DNA from: CAG-170 sp022779365
GTDB taxonomy: Bacteria > Bacillota > Clostridia > Oscillospirales > Oscillospiraceae
DNA length: 30,321 nt
Assembly: GCA_022779365.1 (NCBI GenBank)
Contig: JALFSI010000022.1
Location: 1 to 30,321 of the forward strand
Reading direction: 5' to 3'
Shown here: one piece after another, positions 12,744-19,959 of the stretch
Position numbering within the stretch: the stretch's first letter is position 1
Layout of the letters: each line of letters begins with the position of its first letter
The notes under the pieces: generated by a model
The model's input: the letters and a program-made list of their open reading frames with translations, nothing else
The model's database searches: none
Told to the model about the DNA's origin: nothing
Position numbers and translations under genes: made by a program

Positions 12744-12806
12744 AAAGCTCTTCAAGCTTTTTAACAGATTCTAGTATGAAACGGCACGCCGCTGGCGATA
12801 TAAAAA
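12719..12806 (+). repeat. 28-base direct duplication flanking a hairpin, at the NUDIX 3' end
   Basis: Bases 12719-12746 recur at 12779-12806 with 26 of 28 identical, exactly 60 bases apart and in the same reading phase. Between them lie a hairpin (AAAAGCT/AGCTTTT type) and CAGATTCTAGTATG. Bases 12728-12763 match the inverted start of the window, and CAGATTCT-n-ATGA recurs near 42-56. Confidence 0.75.
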
Positions 12807-12828
12807 CAGCGCAGCTAAAAAGCTGCGC
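12802..12828 (-). terminator. Terminator of the cytidylate-kinase-like gene
   Basis: GCGCAGCT-AAAA-AGCTGCGC, a perfect 8-base-pair stem. On the minus strand it is followed by CTGTTTTTATA, 17 bases past the stop. It may also end the NUDIX transcript. Confidence 0.75.
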
Positions 12829-12844
12829 CGTCAAATGACCGTAT

Positions 12845-13453
12845 TCAGGGCATTTCCGCGATGTCGCAGATGATGTCCACGCACTTGTCCACGCCGATCA
12901 GACCGCTGTTGAGGCACAGATGATAGTTCTCCGCGTCGCCCCAGTTCTGGTTGGTGTAGTGCTTGTAGTAGACCTTGCGCTTGCTGTCCTTTTCCTGCAG
13001 CCGCTTTTTGAGCGGCTGGTTCGTCTCACCGTAGCGCTCGAGCACGCGCGCGGCGCGGTGCTCATAATCGGCATGGATGAAAATATCCAGCACATCGGGA
13101 CGCCCGCGCAGAATATAGTCGGCGCAGCGCCCAACGATCACGCACGGACCCTGATCCGCGAGGTCGCGGATGACGTTGGTCTGGCAGACGTAGAGCTTGT
13201 CGGAGACCGACATCGTGTCGATCAGCCCCATCGGGTGCGACGACACGGCGATGTTAAACAGAAAACTGCTGGTCACAGAGGCATATTCGCCGATCTCTTC
13301 GATGAACTCGTGCGAAAAACCGCTTTCCTTTGCGACCCTGTCCACCAGCTCTTTGTCGTAGTACGGGATGCCGAGCCGCTTGGCGACTTCTTTACCGATC
13401 GTCCGTCCGCCGCTGCCGAACTGGCGGCTGATGGTGATGACTTTATTTGTCAT
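12845..13453 (-). CDS. Cytidylate kinase-like family protein
   Basis: A 202-residue protein with an N-terminal P-loop-like strand and turn, ITISRQFGSGGRTIGKEVAKRL, followed by YYDKELV, the layout of the cytidylate-kinase-like family (PF13189) common in Clostridia. A second conserved block is GPCVIVGRCADYIL. The LID-like part with RYGETNQPLKKRLQEKDSKRK is basic, as expected for nucleotide phosphate binding. It is shorter than true Cmk and lacks its CMP-specificity signature, so the true substrate is unknown. The start 13453 has GGGAGG 7 bases upstream; the in-frame ATG at 13468 overlaps that site. It is monocistronic with its own promoter. Confidence 0.85.
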   Translation of the reverse strand: MTNKVITISRQFGSGGRTIGKEVAKRLGIPYYDKELVDRVAKESGFSHEFIEEIGEYASVTSSFLFNIAVSSHPMGLIDTMSVSDKLYVCQTNVIRDLADQGPCVIVGRCADYILRGRPDVLDIFIHADYEHRAARVLERYGETNQPLKKRLQEKDSKRKVYYKHYTNQNWGDAENYHLCLNSGLIGVDKCVDIICDIAEMP

Positions 13454-13485
13454 AGGAACGCCTCCCATTCATAATCTTCAGGTAC

Positions 13486-13514
13486 ATTATAACAAAGTTG
13501 CCGCCCGGGGGCAA
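13486..13514 (-). promoter_or_regulatory. Promoter of the cytidylate-kinase-like gene
   Basis: Minus strand: TTGCCC, 17-base spacer, TATAAT, ending 33 bases before the start codon. Confidence 0.75.
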
Positions 13515-13531
13515 TAAGAATTTTAGGGCTT

Positions 13532-13682
13532 CACCGCGCAATTCGGCAAGCAGATTCGGCGAGAGATTTTTCGTCAAGGCAAGGTTTGGAAAACGCAGGA
13601 ATACTTTGTGTATTTCGCGTTTTTCAAACCGCCGCATTGGCGGAAAATAACCGCCGAAGCGCGCCGACGCAATTGTGCGGTG
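13532..13682. repeat. 151-base nearly symmetric palindromic element
   Basis: The outer arms CACCGCGCAATT (13532-13543) and AATTGTGCGGTG (13671-13682) pair with one mismatch. A middle pair TTCGGCG...ATTTTTCG-CAA answers CGGAAAAT...CGCCGAA. The inner arms at 13583-13596 and 13617-13630 pair at 13 of 14 with one G-T, around a 20-base AT-rich loop. The outer and inner arms share the same centre (about 13607). Transcribed, it would form one long, bulged hairpin. It contains no protein. It ends 11 bases before the ribosome-binding site of the next small gene, and is probably a miniature inverted-repeat element. Confidence 0.8.
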
Positions 13683-13706
13683 ATGCCTTTCAAGGAGGAA
13701 ATGATT

Positions 13707-13868
13707 ATGCGAATGGAACGGACCGTTGTGGAGATCGACGGCGATTACGCCGTCCTGCGCGGAGACAGCGGCGAAGAGAGCCGCACGGCGCTGGCGCTGC
13801 TGCCGGACGGGCTGCATGAGGGAATGCGGCTGATTTTTGAGAATTTTGAGTGGCGCGCGGCGGATTAG
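13707..13868 (+). CDS. Small DUF3006-like protein
   Basis: A 53-residue acidic protein: MRMERTVVEIDGDYAVLRG, then a polar stretch, then ALLPDGLHEGMRL. The 'DGDYAVL ... LLP-GL-EG' pattern is that of the DUF3006 family of tiny beta-rich proteins of unknown function, often found near other small housekeeping genes. ATG 13707 is chosen because AGGAGG ends 8 bases upstream; ATG 13701 is too close. Its upstream region is the 151-base palindrome, so its promoter, if any, lies in or beyond that element. Its stop overlaps the stop of the converging DUF1653 gene. Confidence 0.75.
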   Translation: MRMERTVVEIDGDYAVLRGDSGEESRTALALLPDGLHEGMRLIFENFEWRAAD

Positions 13869-14083
13869 TCGCTGATGCGCGTAAAGCGCGGCTGCGTTTT
13901 GCCGTCCCGTTCGACGCTCTCGCACCACATCCGCGCCGGGCGCACCCAGATACCGCGCTCGCCGTACAGCGCCTGATACACGACCATCGGCTCAAGCGTC
14001 TCCGAGTGTGCAGCCGTGCACAAAACGCGGTATTCGTTTCCCTTAAAGTGCCGCCAGACGCCGGGTTTGATGTTGTATTCCAT
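13865..14083 (-). CDS. DUF1653 domain protein
   Basis: A 72-residue protein covering almost the whole DUF1653 domain (PF07866): PGVWRHFKGNEYRVLCTAAH, SETLEPMVVYQALYGERG and IWVRPARMW are the conserved blocks. The fold is probably a small beta barrel; the function is unknown. The start at 14083 has a weak AGGTG site. It converges on the DUF3006-like gene with overlapping stop codons and diverges from the Dabb gene across only 42 bases, so the two opposed transcripts share a very short control region. Confidence 0.88.
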   Translation of the reverse strand: MEYNIKPGVWRHFKGNEYRVLCTAAHSETLEPMVVYQALYGERGIWVRPARMWCESVERDGKTQPRFTRISD

Positions 14084-14101
14084 AGTATCACCTATTATAA
14101 A
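14073..14101 (+). promoter_or_regulatory. Promoter of the Dabb gene
   Basis: TTGTAT, 17-base spacer, TATAAA. The -35 lies inside the start of the divergent DUF1653 gene, and the -10 reads TATAAT-like on the opposite strand too. Confidence 0.6.
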
Positions 14102-14125
14102 ATTCATTTTTTGGAGGTATTTTTT

Positions 14126-14410
14126 ATGATCCGACACGTTGTGGCATGGAAATTCCAGCCGGGAACAGAAGCACAGATGCACGAATTTCTGAACGCGCTG
14201 CGCGCGCTCGATGGGGTCATCCCGGAGCTCAAGGCGATGCAGGTCGGCGTAGACTGCGCCGGCGGCGGCAACTTTGACGCCTGCCTGATCGCGGATTTTG
14301 ACGATCTGGCGGCGCTGGACCGCTACAAGAACGACCCGCGCCACGTCGCGGCATCCGGGCTGTGCAAGTCCATCCGCGAAACGCGCATCGCGGTGGATTT
14401 TGAGATTTGA
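14126..14410 (+). CDS. Dabb (stress-responsive A/B barrel) family protein
   Basis: A 94-residue protein with the dimeric alpha-beta barrel pattern: MIRHVVAWKFQPG start, a helix (EAQMHEFLNALRALDGVIPELKAM split by a turn), a central strand with LIADFDDLAALDRYKNDPRH and the closing HVAASGLCKSI. This matches PF07876. Bacterial members are mostly of unknown role; relatives include polyketide cyclases and stress proteins. GGAGG lies 8 bases before the start. It is a single-gene transcript ending in a strong terminator. Confidence 0.9.
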   Translation: MIRHVVAWKFQPGTEAQMHEFLNALRALDGVIPELKAMQVGVDCAGGGNFDACLIADFDDLAALDRYKNDPRHVAASGLCKSIRETRIAVDFEI

Positions 14411-14430
14411 GCGCTTCTCACAAAAGGAAT

Positions 14431-14466
14431 CCGACCTGCGGCGAACGCCGCAGGTCGGTTTTTTGT
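14431..14466. terminator. Bidirectional terminator between the Dabb gene and the permease
   Basis: CCGACCTGCGGC-GAAC-GCCGCAGGTCGG followed by eight T: a perfect 12-base-pair stem. It ends the Dabb transcript and lies against the stop of the minus-strand permease operon. Confidence 0.9.
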
Positions 14467-14467
14467 T

Positions 14468-15460
14468 CTATCGTTCCTCTCGGAAGTAGGCAAGACCCAG
14501 CGACTGAGGCGGCTGGTCCTCGCGCTTTTTGCGCAGCGACACCACGATCAGCACGACCAGCGTCACGACGTAGGGCAGCATCTTGTACAGCTCCTTGATG
14601 GCAAGGTTCGTGCCGGTGGGGATGAAGATGTACAGGATATAGCAGCCGCCGAAGAGGATGGAGGCGAGCACGCTGACATTCGGACGCCAGATCGTGAAGA
14701 TGACTAGCGCGATGGCGAGCCAGCCGCGGTCGCCGAAGGCGTTGTTCGACCACACGCCGCAGGCGTAGTCCATGACGTAGTACAGACCGCCAAGCCCGGC
14801 GATCATGCTGCCGATGCAGGTGGCAAGGTACTTGTACTTCGTGATGTTGATGCCGGCAGCGTCCGCCGTGGCGGCATTTTCGCCGACCGCGCGCAGATAC
14901 AGACCCGAACGGGTGTGCTTGAGGAAGTAGGAGGCGAGCAGCGCGATGATGATCGCGAGGTACGCCAAAAAGCCGTAGGACAGGAAGATCTGCCCGAACC
15001 AGCCGAGATTCGCGGCGAACGGCAGGGACTTACTGAAGTATGCGCTCGTTGCGGACAGGGCGATGGACGGCACTTCACTGCCGGATAGCTTGATAAGCGA
15101 GCCGCCGAAGAAGTTGCCGACGCCCACGCCGAACGTGGTGAGCGCAAGACCGGTAACGTTCTGGTTGGCACGCAGCGTGACCGTGAGCAGGCAGTACAGA
15201 AGACCCATGATGAGCGAACCTGCCAGCGAGCACAGCAGCGGGATGCCGATGGCGAGCCATGCGCTCATTTCGGCGGCGGGGACGGCCTGTTCATAGAAGA
15301 ACGCGCCGATAACGCCGCAGATGCCGCCGACATACATGACGCCCGGAATGCCCAGATTCAGGTTGCCGGACTTTTCGGTCAGGATCTCGCCGGTGCTGCC
15401 ATAGAGCAGCGGGATACCCTGCATGACCGCGCGGGGAAGAAACGAAGCAAAATCAAACAT
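14468..15460 (-). CDS. BMP-family nucleoside ABC transporter permease (NupQ-like)
   Basis: A 330-residue permease of the branched-chain/ribose/nucleoside type (PF02653) with about nine to ten helices. The N-terminal LYGSTGEILTEKSGNLNLGI-type segment is diagnostic of the NupQ/YufQ member of this importer class. The conserved cytoplasmic loop is LRAVGENAATADAAGI. It forms the membrane pore with the second permease 3 bases upstream, in the operon order ATPase, permease, permease. The ribosome-binding site AGGAGG overlaps the end of the preceding gene, so translation is coupled. It is the last gene of the operon. Confidence 0.92.
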   Translation of the reverse strand: MFDFASFLPRAVMQGIPLLYGSTGEILTEKSGNLNLGIPGVMYVGGICGVIGAFFYEQAVPAAEMSAWLAIGIPLLCSLAGSLIMGLLYCLLTVTLRANQNVTGLALTTFGVGVGNFFGGSLIKLSGSEVPSIALSATSAYFSKSLPFAANLGWFGQIFLSYGFLAYLAIIIALLASYFLKHTRSGLYLRAVGENAATADAAGINITKYKYLATCIGSMIAGLGGLYYVMDYACGVWSNNAFGDRGWLAIALVIFTIWRPNVSVLASILFGGCYILYIFIPTGTNLAIKELYKMLPYVVTLVVLIVVSLRKKREDQPPQSLGLAYFREER

Positions 15461-15463
15461 GGC

Positions 15464-16552
15464 TCACACCTCCTTTTTGCTGCCGCGCAGGCTGATCTTA
15501 TAGGTCAGGAAGAACTCGCAGCCGATGATGAAGAACAGGATGATGCCGGTGAGAATATCGGCAAAGGAATGGTTGAGATAGAACTGGCTGGAAATTTCGC
15601 TCGCGCCGCGGTTGAGCACGACCAGCAGCAGGCTGGTGAACACCATGGCGAGGGGGTTGAACTTTGCCAGCCACGAGACCATAACGGCGGTGAAGCCGCG
15701 CCCATCGACGATGGTGGTGGTGAGCGTATGGTCGATCCCGGCAGTGAGCAGTAGACCCATCAGACCGCAGACCGCGCCGGAGAGTATCATGGTGCGGATG
15801 ATGACGCGATCGACCTTGATGCCCGCGTAGCTCGCGGTGCGCTGGCTCTCGCCGACGACGGCGATCTCATAGCCGTGCTTGCTGTAGCGCAGGTAGATGT
15901 ACATGAGGATCGTCATCACGGCGACGACCAAAATCGCCAGCAGGTATTTCTGCCCGCCGATGCTCGGCAGCCAGCCCGCTTCGGTGTTCTGGTTGATGAT
16001 GCCGATCTTGCCGGCGCCCTTCGGCACCTCCCAAACGATGATGAAGAATGCCGCGAGCTGCGTGGCGATGTAGTTCATCATCAGGGTGAACAGCGTTTCG
16101 TTCGTATTCCACTTTGCCTTGAAGAAGGCGGGCAAGAAGCCCCACAGCGCGCCTGCGGCGACTGCCGCGAGGAGCATGACCAGAACGAGCAGCCCCTGCG
16201 GGAGCTTATCGCCCAGACAGATCATGCAGGCGGTGGTAGCGAGGCAGCCGATGAGCACCTGACCCTCCGCGCCAATGTTCCAGAAGCGCATCTTAAATGC
16301 GGGCGTGACTGCCAGCGAGATGCCGAGCAGCACTGCAAGGTTCTGCGCCGTGACCCACGTTTTACGGGGCGTACCGAATGCGCCGTTTATGATCGTGCCA
16401 TAAATTTTGATGGGGTTTTCGCCGGTCAGGAGCGTGGTGACGATGGCGCACACGATCAGCGCCAGCACGATGGCGACCACGCGGTAGCCGATGGCCTTGT
16501 ACAGCGGCAGCGCGTCGCGCTTGGAAATATGGAACAGGGACTGCTTACGCAT
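15464..16552 (-). CDS. BMP-family nucleoside ABC transporter permease (NupP-like)
   Basis: A 362-residue permease of the same superfamily (PF02653). Basic N-terminal tail, then helices. MRFWNIGAEGQVLIG is the typical NupP/YufP block, and VVGESQRTASYAGI is the loop that contacts the ATPase. ATG 16552 is used with AGGAGG 8 bases upstream; an in-frame GTG at 16561 overlaps that site. It overlaps the ATPase gene by 8 bases, and its ribosome-binding site lies within the ATPase coding end. With the NupQ-like protein it makes the heterodimeric channel. Confidence 0.92.
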   Translation of the reverse strand: MRKQSLFHISKRDALPLYKAIGYRVVAIVLALIVCAIVTTLLTGENPIKIYGTIINGAFGTPRKTWVTAQNLAVLLGISLAVTPAFKMRFWNIGAEGQVLIGCLATTACMICLGDKLPQGLLVLVMLLAAVAAGALWGFLPAFFKAKWNTNETLFTLMMNYIATQLAAFFIIVWEVPKGAGKIGIINQNTEAGWLPSIGGQKYLLAILVVAVMTILMYIYLRYSKHGYEIAVVGESQRTASYAGIKVDRVIIRTMILSGAVCGLMGLLLTAGIDHTLTTTIVDGRGFTAVMVSWLAKFNPLAMVFTSLLLVVLNRGASEISSQFYLNHSFADILTGIILFFIIGCEFFLTYKISLRGSKKEV

Positions 16553-18089
16553 GAGCCTCACCTCCTACCTGAGTCATGAGCGTGCCGATCTGGCGCTTGT
16601 CGGTGGTGCGTGCATCCACTTCGCCGGAGACCTCGCCGCCGCACAGAACGACGATGCGGTCACACAGCTCCAGCAGCACGTCCAGATCCTCGCCGACGTA
16701 CACAACGGCGACGCCCTTCATTTTCTGCTCGGTGAGCAGGTTGTAGATGGTGTACGAGGTGTTGATGTCCAGCCCGCGCACGGCGTAGGCAGTCATCAGC
16801 ACGGCGGGCGCCTGCGCGATCTCACGACCGACCAGCACCTTCTGCACGTTGCCGCCGGACATCCGGCGCACCGGGAAGCTCGTGCTCGGCGTGACGACGT
16901 CCAGCTCCTGCCAGATGCGGTTCGCCAGCTCTTCGGGGTTCTTGCGGTCGACGAAAATACTCGCGCCCTTGCGCCACGAGCGCAGCATCATGTTGCCCGT
17001 CATGCCCATCGAGCCGACCAGACCCATGCCCAGACGGTCCTCGGGGACGAACGACATGGCGATGCCGCTCTTGCGGATGTCCATCGGGTCAAGCCCGACG
17101 AGCTGCTTTTCCTGACTACCGTCGGGCGGGAAGTAGCGCACCGAGCCGGAGGTGATGGGGTACAGTCCCGCGATCGACTCCAGCAGCTCGCGCTGCCCGC
17201 TGCCCGCGATGCCCGCGATGCCGAGCACCTCACCGGCGTTGATGGTGAAGCTGACGTTATTGAGCCGCGTGACGCCCAGCTCGTCCTGCACGGTCAGCCC
17301 TTCGATGACCAGACGCGGCGTGACGTTGACGGGGTCGGGACGATCGATGTTCAGCTTGACGGCGTGACCGACCATCATATCGGTCAGCGACTGCTGGTCA
17401 GCGTCCTTCGTGGCGACGTCGCCGATGTACTCGCCCTTGCGCAGCACCGCCACGCGGTCGGACACGGAGAGCACCTCATGCAGCTTGTGGGTGATGATGA
17501 TGAGCGACTTGCCGTCCGCTTTCATGTTGCGCATGATCTGGAACAGCTTGTCGGTCTCCTGCGGGGTGAGCACGGCGGTGGGCTCATCGAGAATGAGGAT
17601 GTCCGCGCCGCGGTAGAGGACCTTGACGATCTCGACCGTCTGCTTCTGCGAGACGGACATATCGTAGATCTTCTGGTTGGGGTCGATGTCAAAGCCATAA
17701 CGGTCGCAGATCTCCTGGACCTTTTTGGACGCGGCGGCAAGATCGAGCCGCCCCGGCTCGTCCAGACCCAGCACGATATTTTCCGTTGCGGTGAACAGAT
17801 CGACCAGCTTGAAGTGCTGGTGGATCATGCCGATGCCGTGCGCGAAGGCGTCCTTCGGCGAGGCGATGGTCACAGGCTCGCCGTGGATGTAGATCTGCCC
17901 CTCGTCAGGGAAGTAGATGCCGGAGAGCATATTCATCAGCGTTGTTTTTCCGCTGCCGTTTTCACCGAGCAGGGACAAGATCTCGCCCGTGTAAAGGTCA
18001 AGGTCGATGTGGCTGTTTGCCACGACCTTGCCAAAACGCTTGGTGATATTCTCCATTTTGACTGCGCATTCAGTTGCCAAGGCGGTCAT
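16545..18089 (-). CDS. Double-domain ABC ATPase of BMP-type nucleoside importer (NupO-like)
   Basis: A 514-residue protein with two fused nucleotide-binding domains. Domain 1: Walker A GENGSGKT at 42-49, signature-region MSVSQKQ at 144-150 (the usual Gly is Ser), Walker B LILDEPTAVLTPQE from 165. Domain 2: GIAGSGQRELLES in place of a full Walker A, RRMSGGNVQKVLVGREI, and VLMTAYAVRGLDI where relatives have a QPTRGLD-type sequence. The second site is therefore probably non-catalytic, as often in this group. The start at 18089 has GAAAGG immediately before ATG, which is too close; a TTG nine bases later would be better spaced, so the start is uncertain. It has its own promoter and is also downstream of the lipoprotein gene. 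Confidence 0.92.
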   Translation of the reverse strand: MTALATECAVKMENITKRFGKVVANSHIDLDLYTGEILSLLGENGSGKTTLMNMLSGIYFPDEGQIYIHGEPVTIASPKDAFAHGIGMIHQHFKLVDLFTATENIVLGLDEPGRLDLAAASKKVQEICDRYGFDIDPNQKIYDMSVSQKQTVEIVKVLYRGADILILDEPTAVLTPQETDKLFQIMRNMKADGKSLIIITHKLHEVLSVSDRVAVLRKGEYIGDVATKDADQQSLTDMMVGHAVKLNIDRPDPVNVTPRLVIEGLTVQDELGVTRLNNVSFTINAGEVLGIAGIAGSGQRELLESIAGLYPITSGSVRYFPPDGSQEKQLVGLDPMDIRKSGIAMSFVPEDRLGMGLVGSMGMTGNMMLRSWRKGASIFVDRKNPEELANRIWQELDVVTPSTSFPVRRMSGGNVQKVLVGREIAQAPAVLMTAYAVRGLDINTSYTIYNLLTEQKMKGVAVVYVGEDLDVLLELCDRIVVLCGGEVSGEVDARTTDKRQIGTLMTQVGGEAHA

Positions 18090-18138
18090 CCTTTCTTCGT
18101 GGGAGAAAAGCCCCTCCCAGTCTTGGATTTATGAAGGT

Positions 18139-18167
18139 ATTTTATCACAGAAAATTGCGGTTGTAAA
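18139..18167 (-). promoter_or_regulatory. Promoter of the ATPase-permease operon
   Basis: Minus strand: TTTACA, 17-base spacer, TAAAAT, 50 bases before the ATPase start. It lies after the terminator of the lipoprotein gene. This allows the abundant binding protein and the scarcer membrane parts to be expressed separately. Confidence 0.6.
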
Positions 18168-18258
18168 TCATATTCAACAAAATTTTTTGCCTATCCAAAA
18201 TTTTTTTGCATATTTCGCCGGAGACCGTTCCGCATAGTAGAACCATCTCCAAAAAATG

Positions 18259-18293
18259 AAAAAAGATCGGACCGCCGTAAAGGCGGTCCGATC
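18259..18293 (-). terminator. Terminator after the BMP lipoprotein gene
   Basis: GATCGGACCGCC-GTAAA-GGCGGTCCGATC, perfect 12-base-pair stem, followed on the minus strand by TTTTTT. It lies between the lipoprotein gene and the ATPase gene. Confidence 0.92.
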
Positions 18294-18305
18294 CGGGGAT
18301 AGCAA

Positions 18306-19595
18306 TTAGAACGCGGTATCGAGCTGCGTGATGCCGTCGATCGCGAGCTGGAAGTACGGAGCGGAGCGGAAGGCGGACTCGGCGAAGTAGCCGTCCACGA
18401 TCGCCTCGGTATCCGGCGTGTAGTTGGCGTCGGTATCGACGTCCGCCATGGAGGTGGTCAGGGTCTCGCCGCCCACAGTGAAGGTGGAGCAGTCAAAGAC
18501 GTGGCGCGTGCCGGCCTCAAGCTCCGCCTTGGCAGCCTCAACAGCCTCGGCAGTGCCCGGAGCGACAACAGCGTCGTTCAGCTCGGTCAGGACGACGGAG
18601 CCGGTCGCCAGCGTGCCGGTCCAGTCGGCGTCGATGGGCTCACCGTTCATGCAGGCGGTGATGGCGTACTTGTAGTACGGAGCCCAGTCGATGCGGGAGG
18701 AGACGAGGTAGGTGTTGGGAGCGGCGGACATGGTCGAGCCGTTGTAGGAGACGTTGGGAACACCGGCGGTCTCGCAGGCGGTCGGAGCGCCCATGGAGTC
18801 AGCGTGCTGGCTGATGAGCTTGCAGCCGTTGTTGATGAGCTTCTGAGCGCCTTCCTTTTCAGCGGTCTCGTCGTACCACGAGCCGGTGAAGGTGACTTCC
18901 ATGGTCGCGGTCGGGCAGACCGAGCGAGCGCCAAGGAAGAAGGAGGTGTAGCCGGAGATAACTTCCGCGTAGGTGAACGCGCCGACATAGCCGATCTTGG
19001 CTTCGTCCGCGGTGAACTCACCGTTCTCGATCATCTGGTTCAGCTTCATACCGGCAACGATACCGGCGAGGTAACGGCCTTCATAGATGGAAGCAAACGC
19101 GTTGTGGTAGTTGGCAAGACCCTCGGTGTGCGCCTTCGTGCCGGTGGAGTGGCAGAACTGCACGTCGGGGAATTCCTTCGCGGCCTGGATCATGTAGTCC
19201 TCATGACCGAAGGAGTCGGCAAAGATGATGTTGCAGCCGGCATCAGCAAGCTCAGCAGCCTTGTCGTAGCACTCCTGACCTTCGGGAACGTTGGTGACCA
19301 GCGTGTACTCAACGCCCAGAGCCTCGGCGGCTTCCTTCGCAGCGTTGATGAAGTTGAGGTCGTAGGTGGAGTTTTCGTCGTGCAGGGTGATGAAGCCGAC
19401 CTTGAAGTCCGCAGGGACCTCGTCAGCGGCGGGCGCCTCGTCAGCGGCAGGGGTCTCGGCGGCGGGAGCGTCGTCGGCCGCAGCGGGCGTTTCCGTCGCG
19501 GGGGCTTCGGTAGCCGGGGTCTTGCTGCCGGATGCACAGGCGACCAGAGCAAAGACCATCACGACCGCAAGAAGCAGAGCAAGCATCTTTTTCAT
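18306..19595 (-). CDS. BMP family (PnrA/NupN-like) nucleoside-binding lipoprotein
   Basis: A 429-residue lipoprotein. The signal peptide MKKMLALLLAVVMVFALVAC has the lipobox LVAC with the lipidated Cys at residue 20. A spacer of about 40 residues made of Ala, Thr, Pro, Glu and Asp repeats follows. The mature domain starts near KVGFITLHDENSTYDLNFIN, with FADSFGHEDYMIQAAKEFPDV and GRYLAGIVAG typical of the basic membrane protein/PnrA family that binds purine nucleosides. ATG 19595 has AGGAGG upstream. It supplies substrate to the NupO/P/Q-like importer downstream. The divergent guanine deaminase supports purine nucleosides or bases as cargo. The spacer is a low-complexity cell-wall-crossing linker. 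Confidence 0.93.
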   Translation of the reverse strand: MKKMLALLLAVVMVFALVACASGSKTPATEAPATETPAAADDAPAAETPAADEAPAADEVPADFKVGFITLHDENSTYDLNFINAAKEAAEALGVEYTLVTNVPEGQECYDKAAELADAGCNIIFADSFGHEDYMIQAAKEFPDVQFCHSTGTKAHTEGLANYHNAFASIYEGRYLAGIVAGMKLNQMIENGEFTADEAKIGYVGAFTYAEVISGYTSFFLGARSVCPTATMEVTFTGSWYDETAEKEGAQKLINNGCKLISQHADSMGAPTACETAGVPNVSYNGSTMSAAPNTYLVSSRIDWAPYYKYAITACMNGEPIDADWTGTLATGSVVLTELNDAVVAPGTAEAVEAAKAELEAGTRHVFDCSTFTVGGETLTTSMADVDTDANYTPDTEAIVDGYFAESAFRSAPYFQLAIDGITQLDTAF

Positions 19596-19629
19596 TTCAG
19601 TTCCTCCTAAAAATTTTTGGTCACTACCT

Positions 19630-19671
19630 GACAAATGTTTTTGCGGCGCATTTGCGCCGCAGGAATTTGTC
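19630..19671 (-). promoter_or_regulatory. Two-tier hairpin in the BMP lipoprotein leader
   Basis: The inner stem GCGGCGCA/TGCGCCGC with a 2-base centre is nested in an outer stem GACAAAT/ATTTGTC. It lies within the leader mRNA, 35 bases before the start codon. It lacks the conserved sequences of a purine riboswitch. It could be a protein-binding site or a simple 5' stabilising hairpin. Confidence 0.5.
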
Positions 19672-19688
19672 AACGAACCGATGACACA

Positions 19689-19717
19689 AGCATACTAGAT
19701 TTTTGGCGGTTTTGCAA
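19689..19717 (-). promoter_or_regulatory. Candidate promoter of the BMP lipoprotein gene
   Basis: Minus strand: TTGCAA, 17-base spacer, TATGCT. It gives a leader of about 85-90 bases that includes the two-tier hairpin. Confidence 0.5.
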
Positions 19718-19847
19718 TATTTTTTTTGCAAAAACATGGCACTGAGCCGGAAAAAATTAGACAAAGTTCACAGAAAAACTAAAAAATTTTTAGGGTTTTT
19801 GCCGACTTGACGCTTTCCACAAAATGCGGAACGGGATTTCGTAAAGT

Positions 19848-19893
19848 TTGACGATGCCGAATACTGGCATTTCGCACAAAAATATGATATGAT
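19848..19893 (+). promoter_or_regulatory. Candidate control region of guanine deaminase
   Basis: Two overlapping TATGAT boxes (19883-19888 and 19888-19893) are possible -10 elements, with no strong -35. Just upstream are TTGACG (19848) and the inverted repeat ATGCC-N7-GGCAT (19854-19870), which could be an activator or repressor site. A GGGCG/CGCCC hairpin at 19927-19939 precedes the ribosome-binding site. The whole 19718-19959 stretch is AT-rich and without genes. Confidence 0.4.
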
Positions 19894-19959
19894 AACTAAA
19901 CATGCTTGGGCATATGCGTCAAATGTGGGCGCAGCGCCCGAAACAGAGAGGAAATCAGC

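Noticed and set aside
13443..13928. 161-residue minus-strand frame across the 151-base palindrome
   Set aside because: It reads through the palindrome and antisense to the DUF3006-like gene, with no ribosome-binding site. It looks like a spurious frame that such repeats generate.
19596..19750. Purine riboswitch in the BMP lipoprotein leader
   Set aside because: The nested hairpin lacks the conserved junction and loop sequences of guanine/adenine riboswitches.
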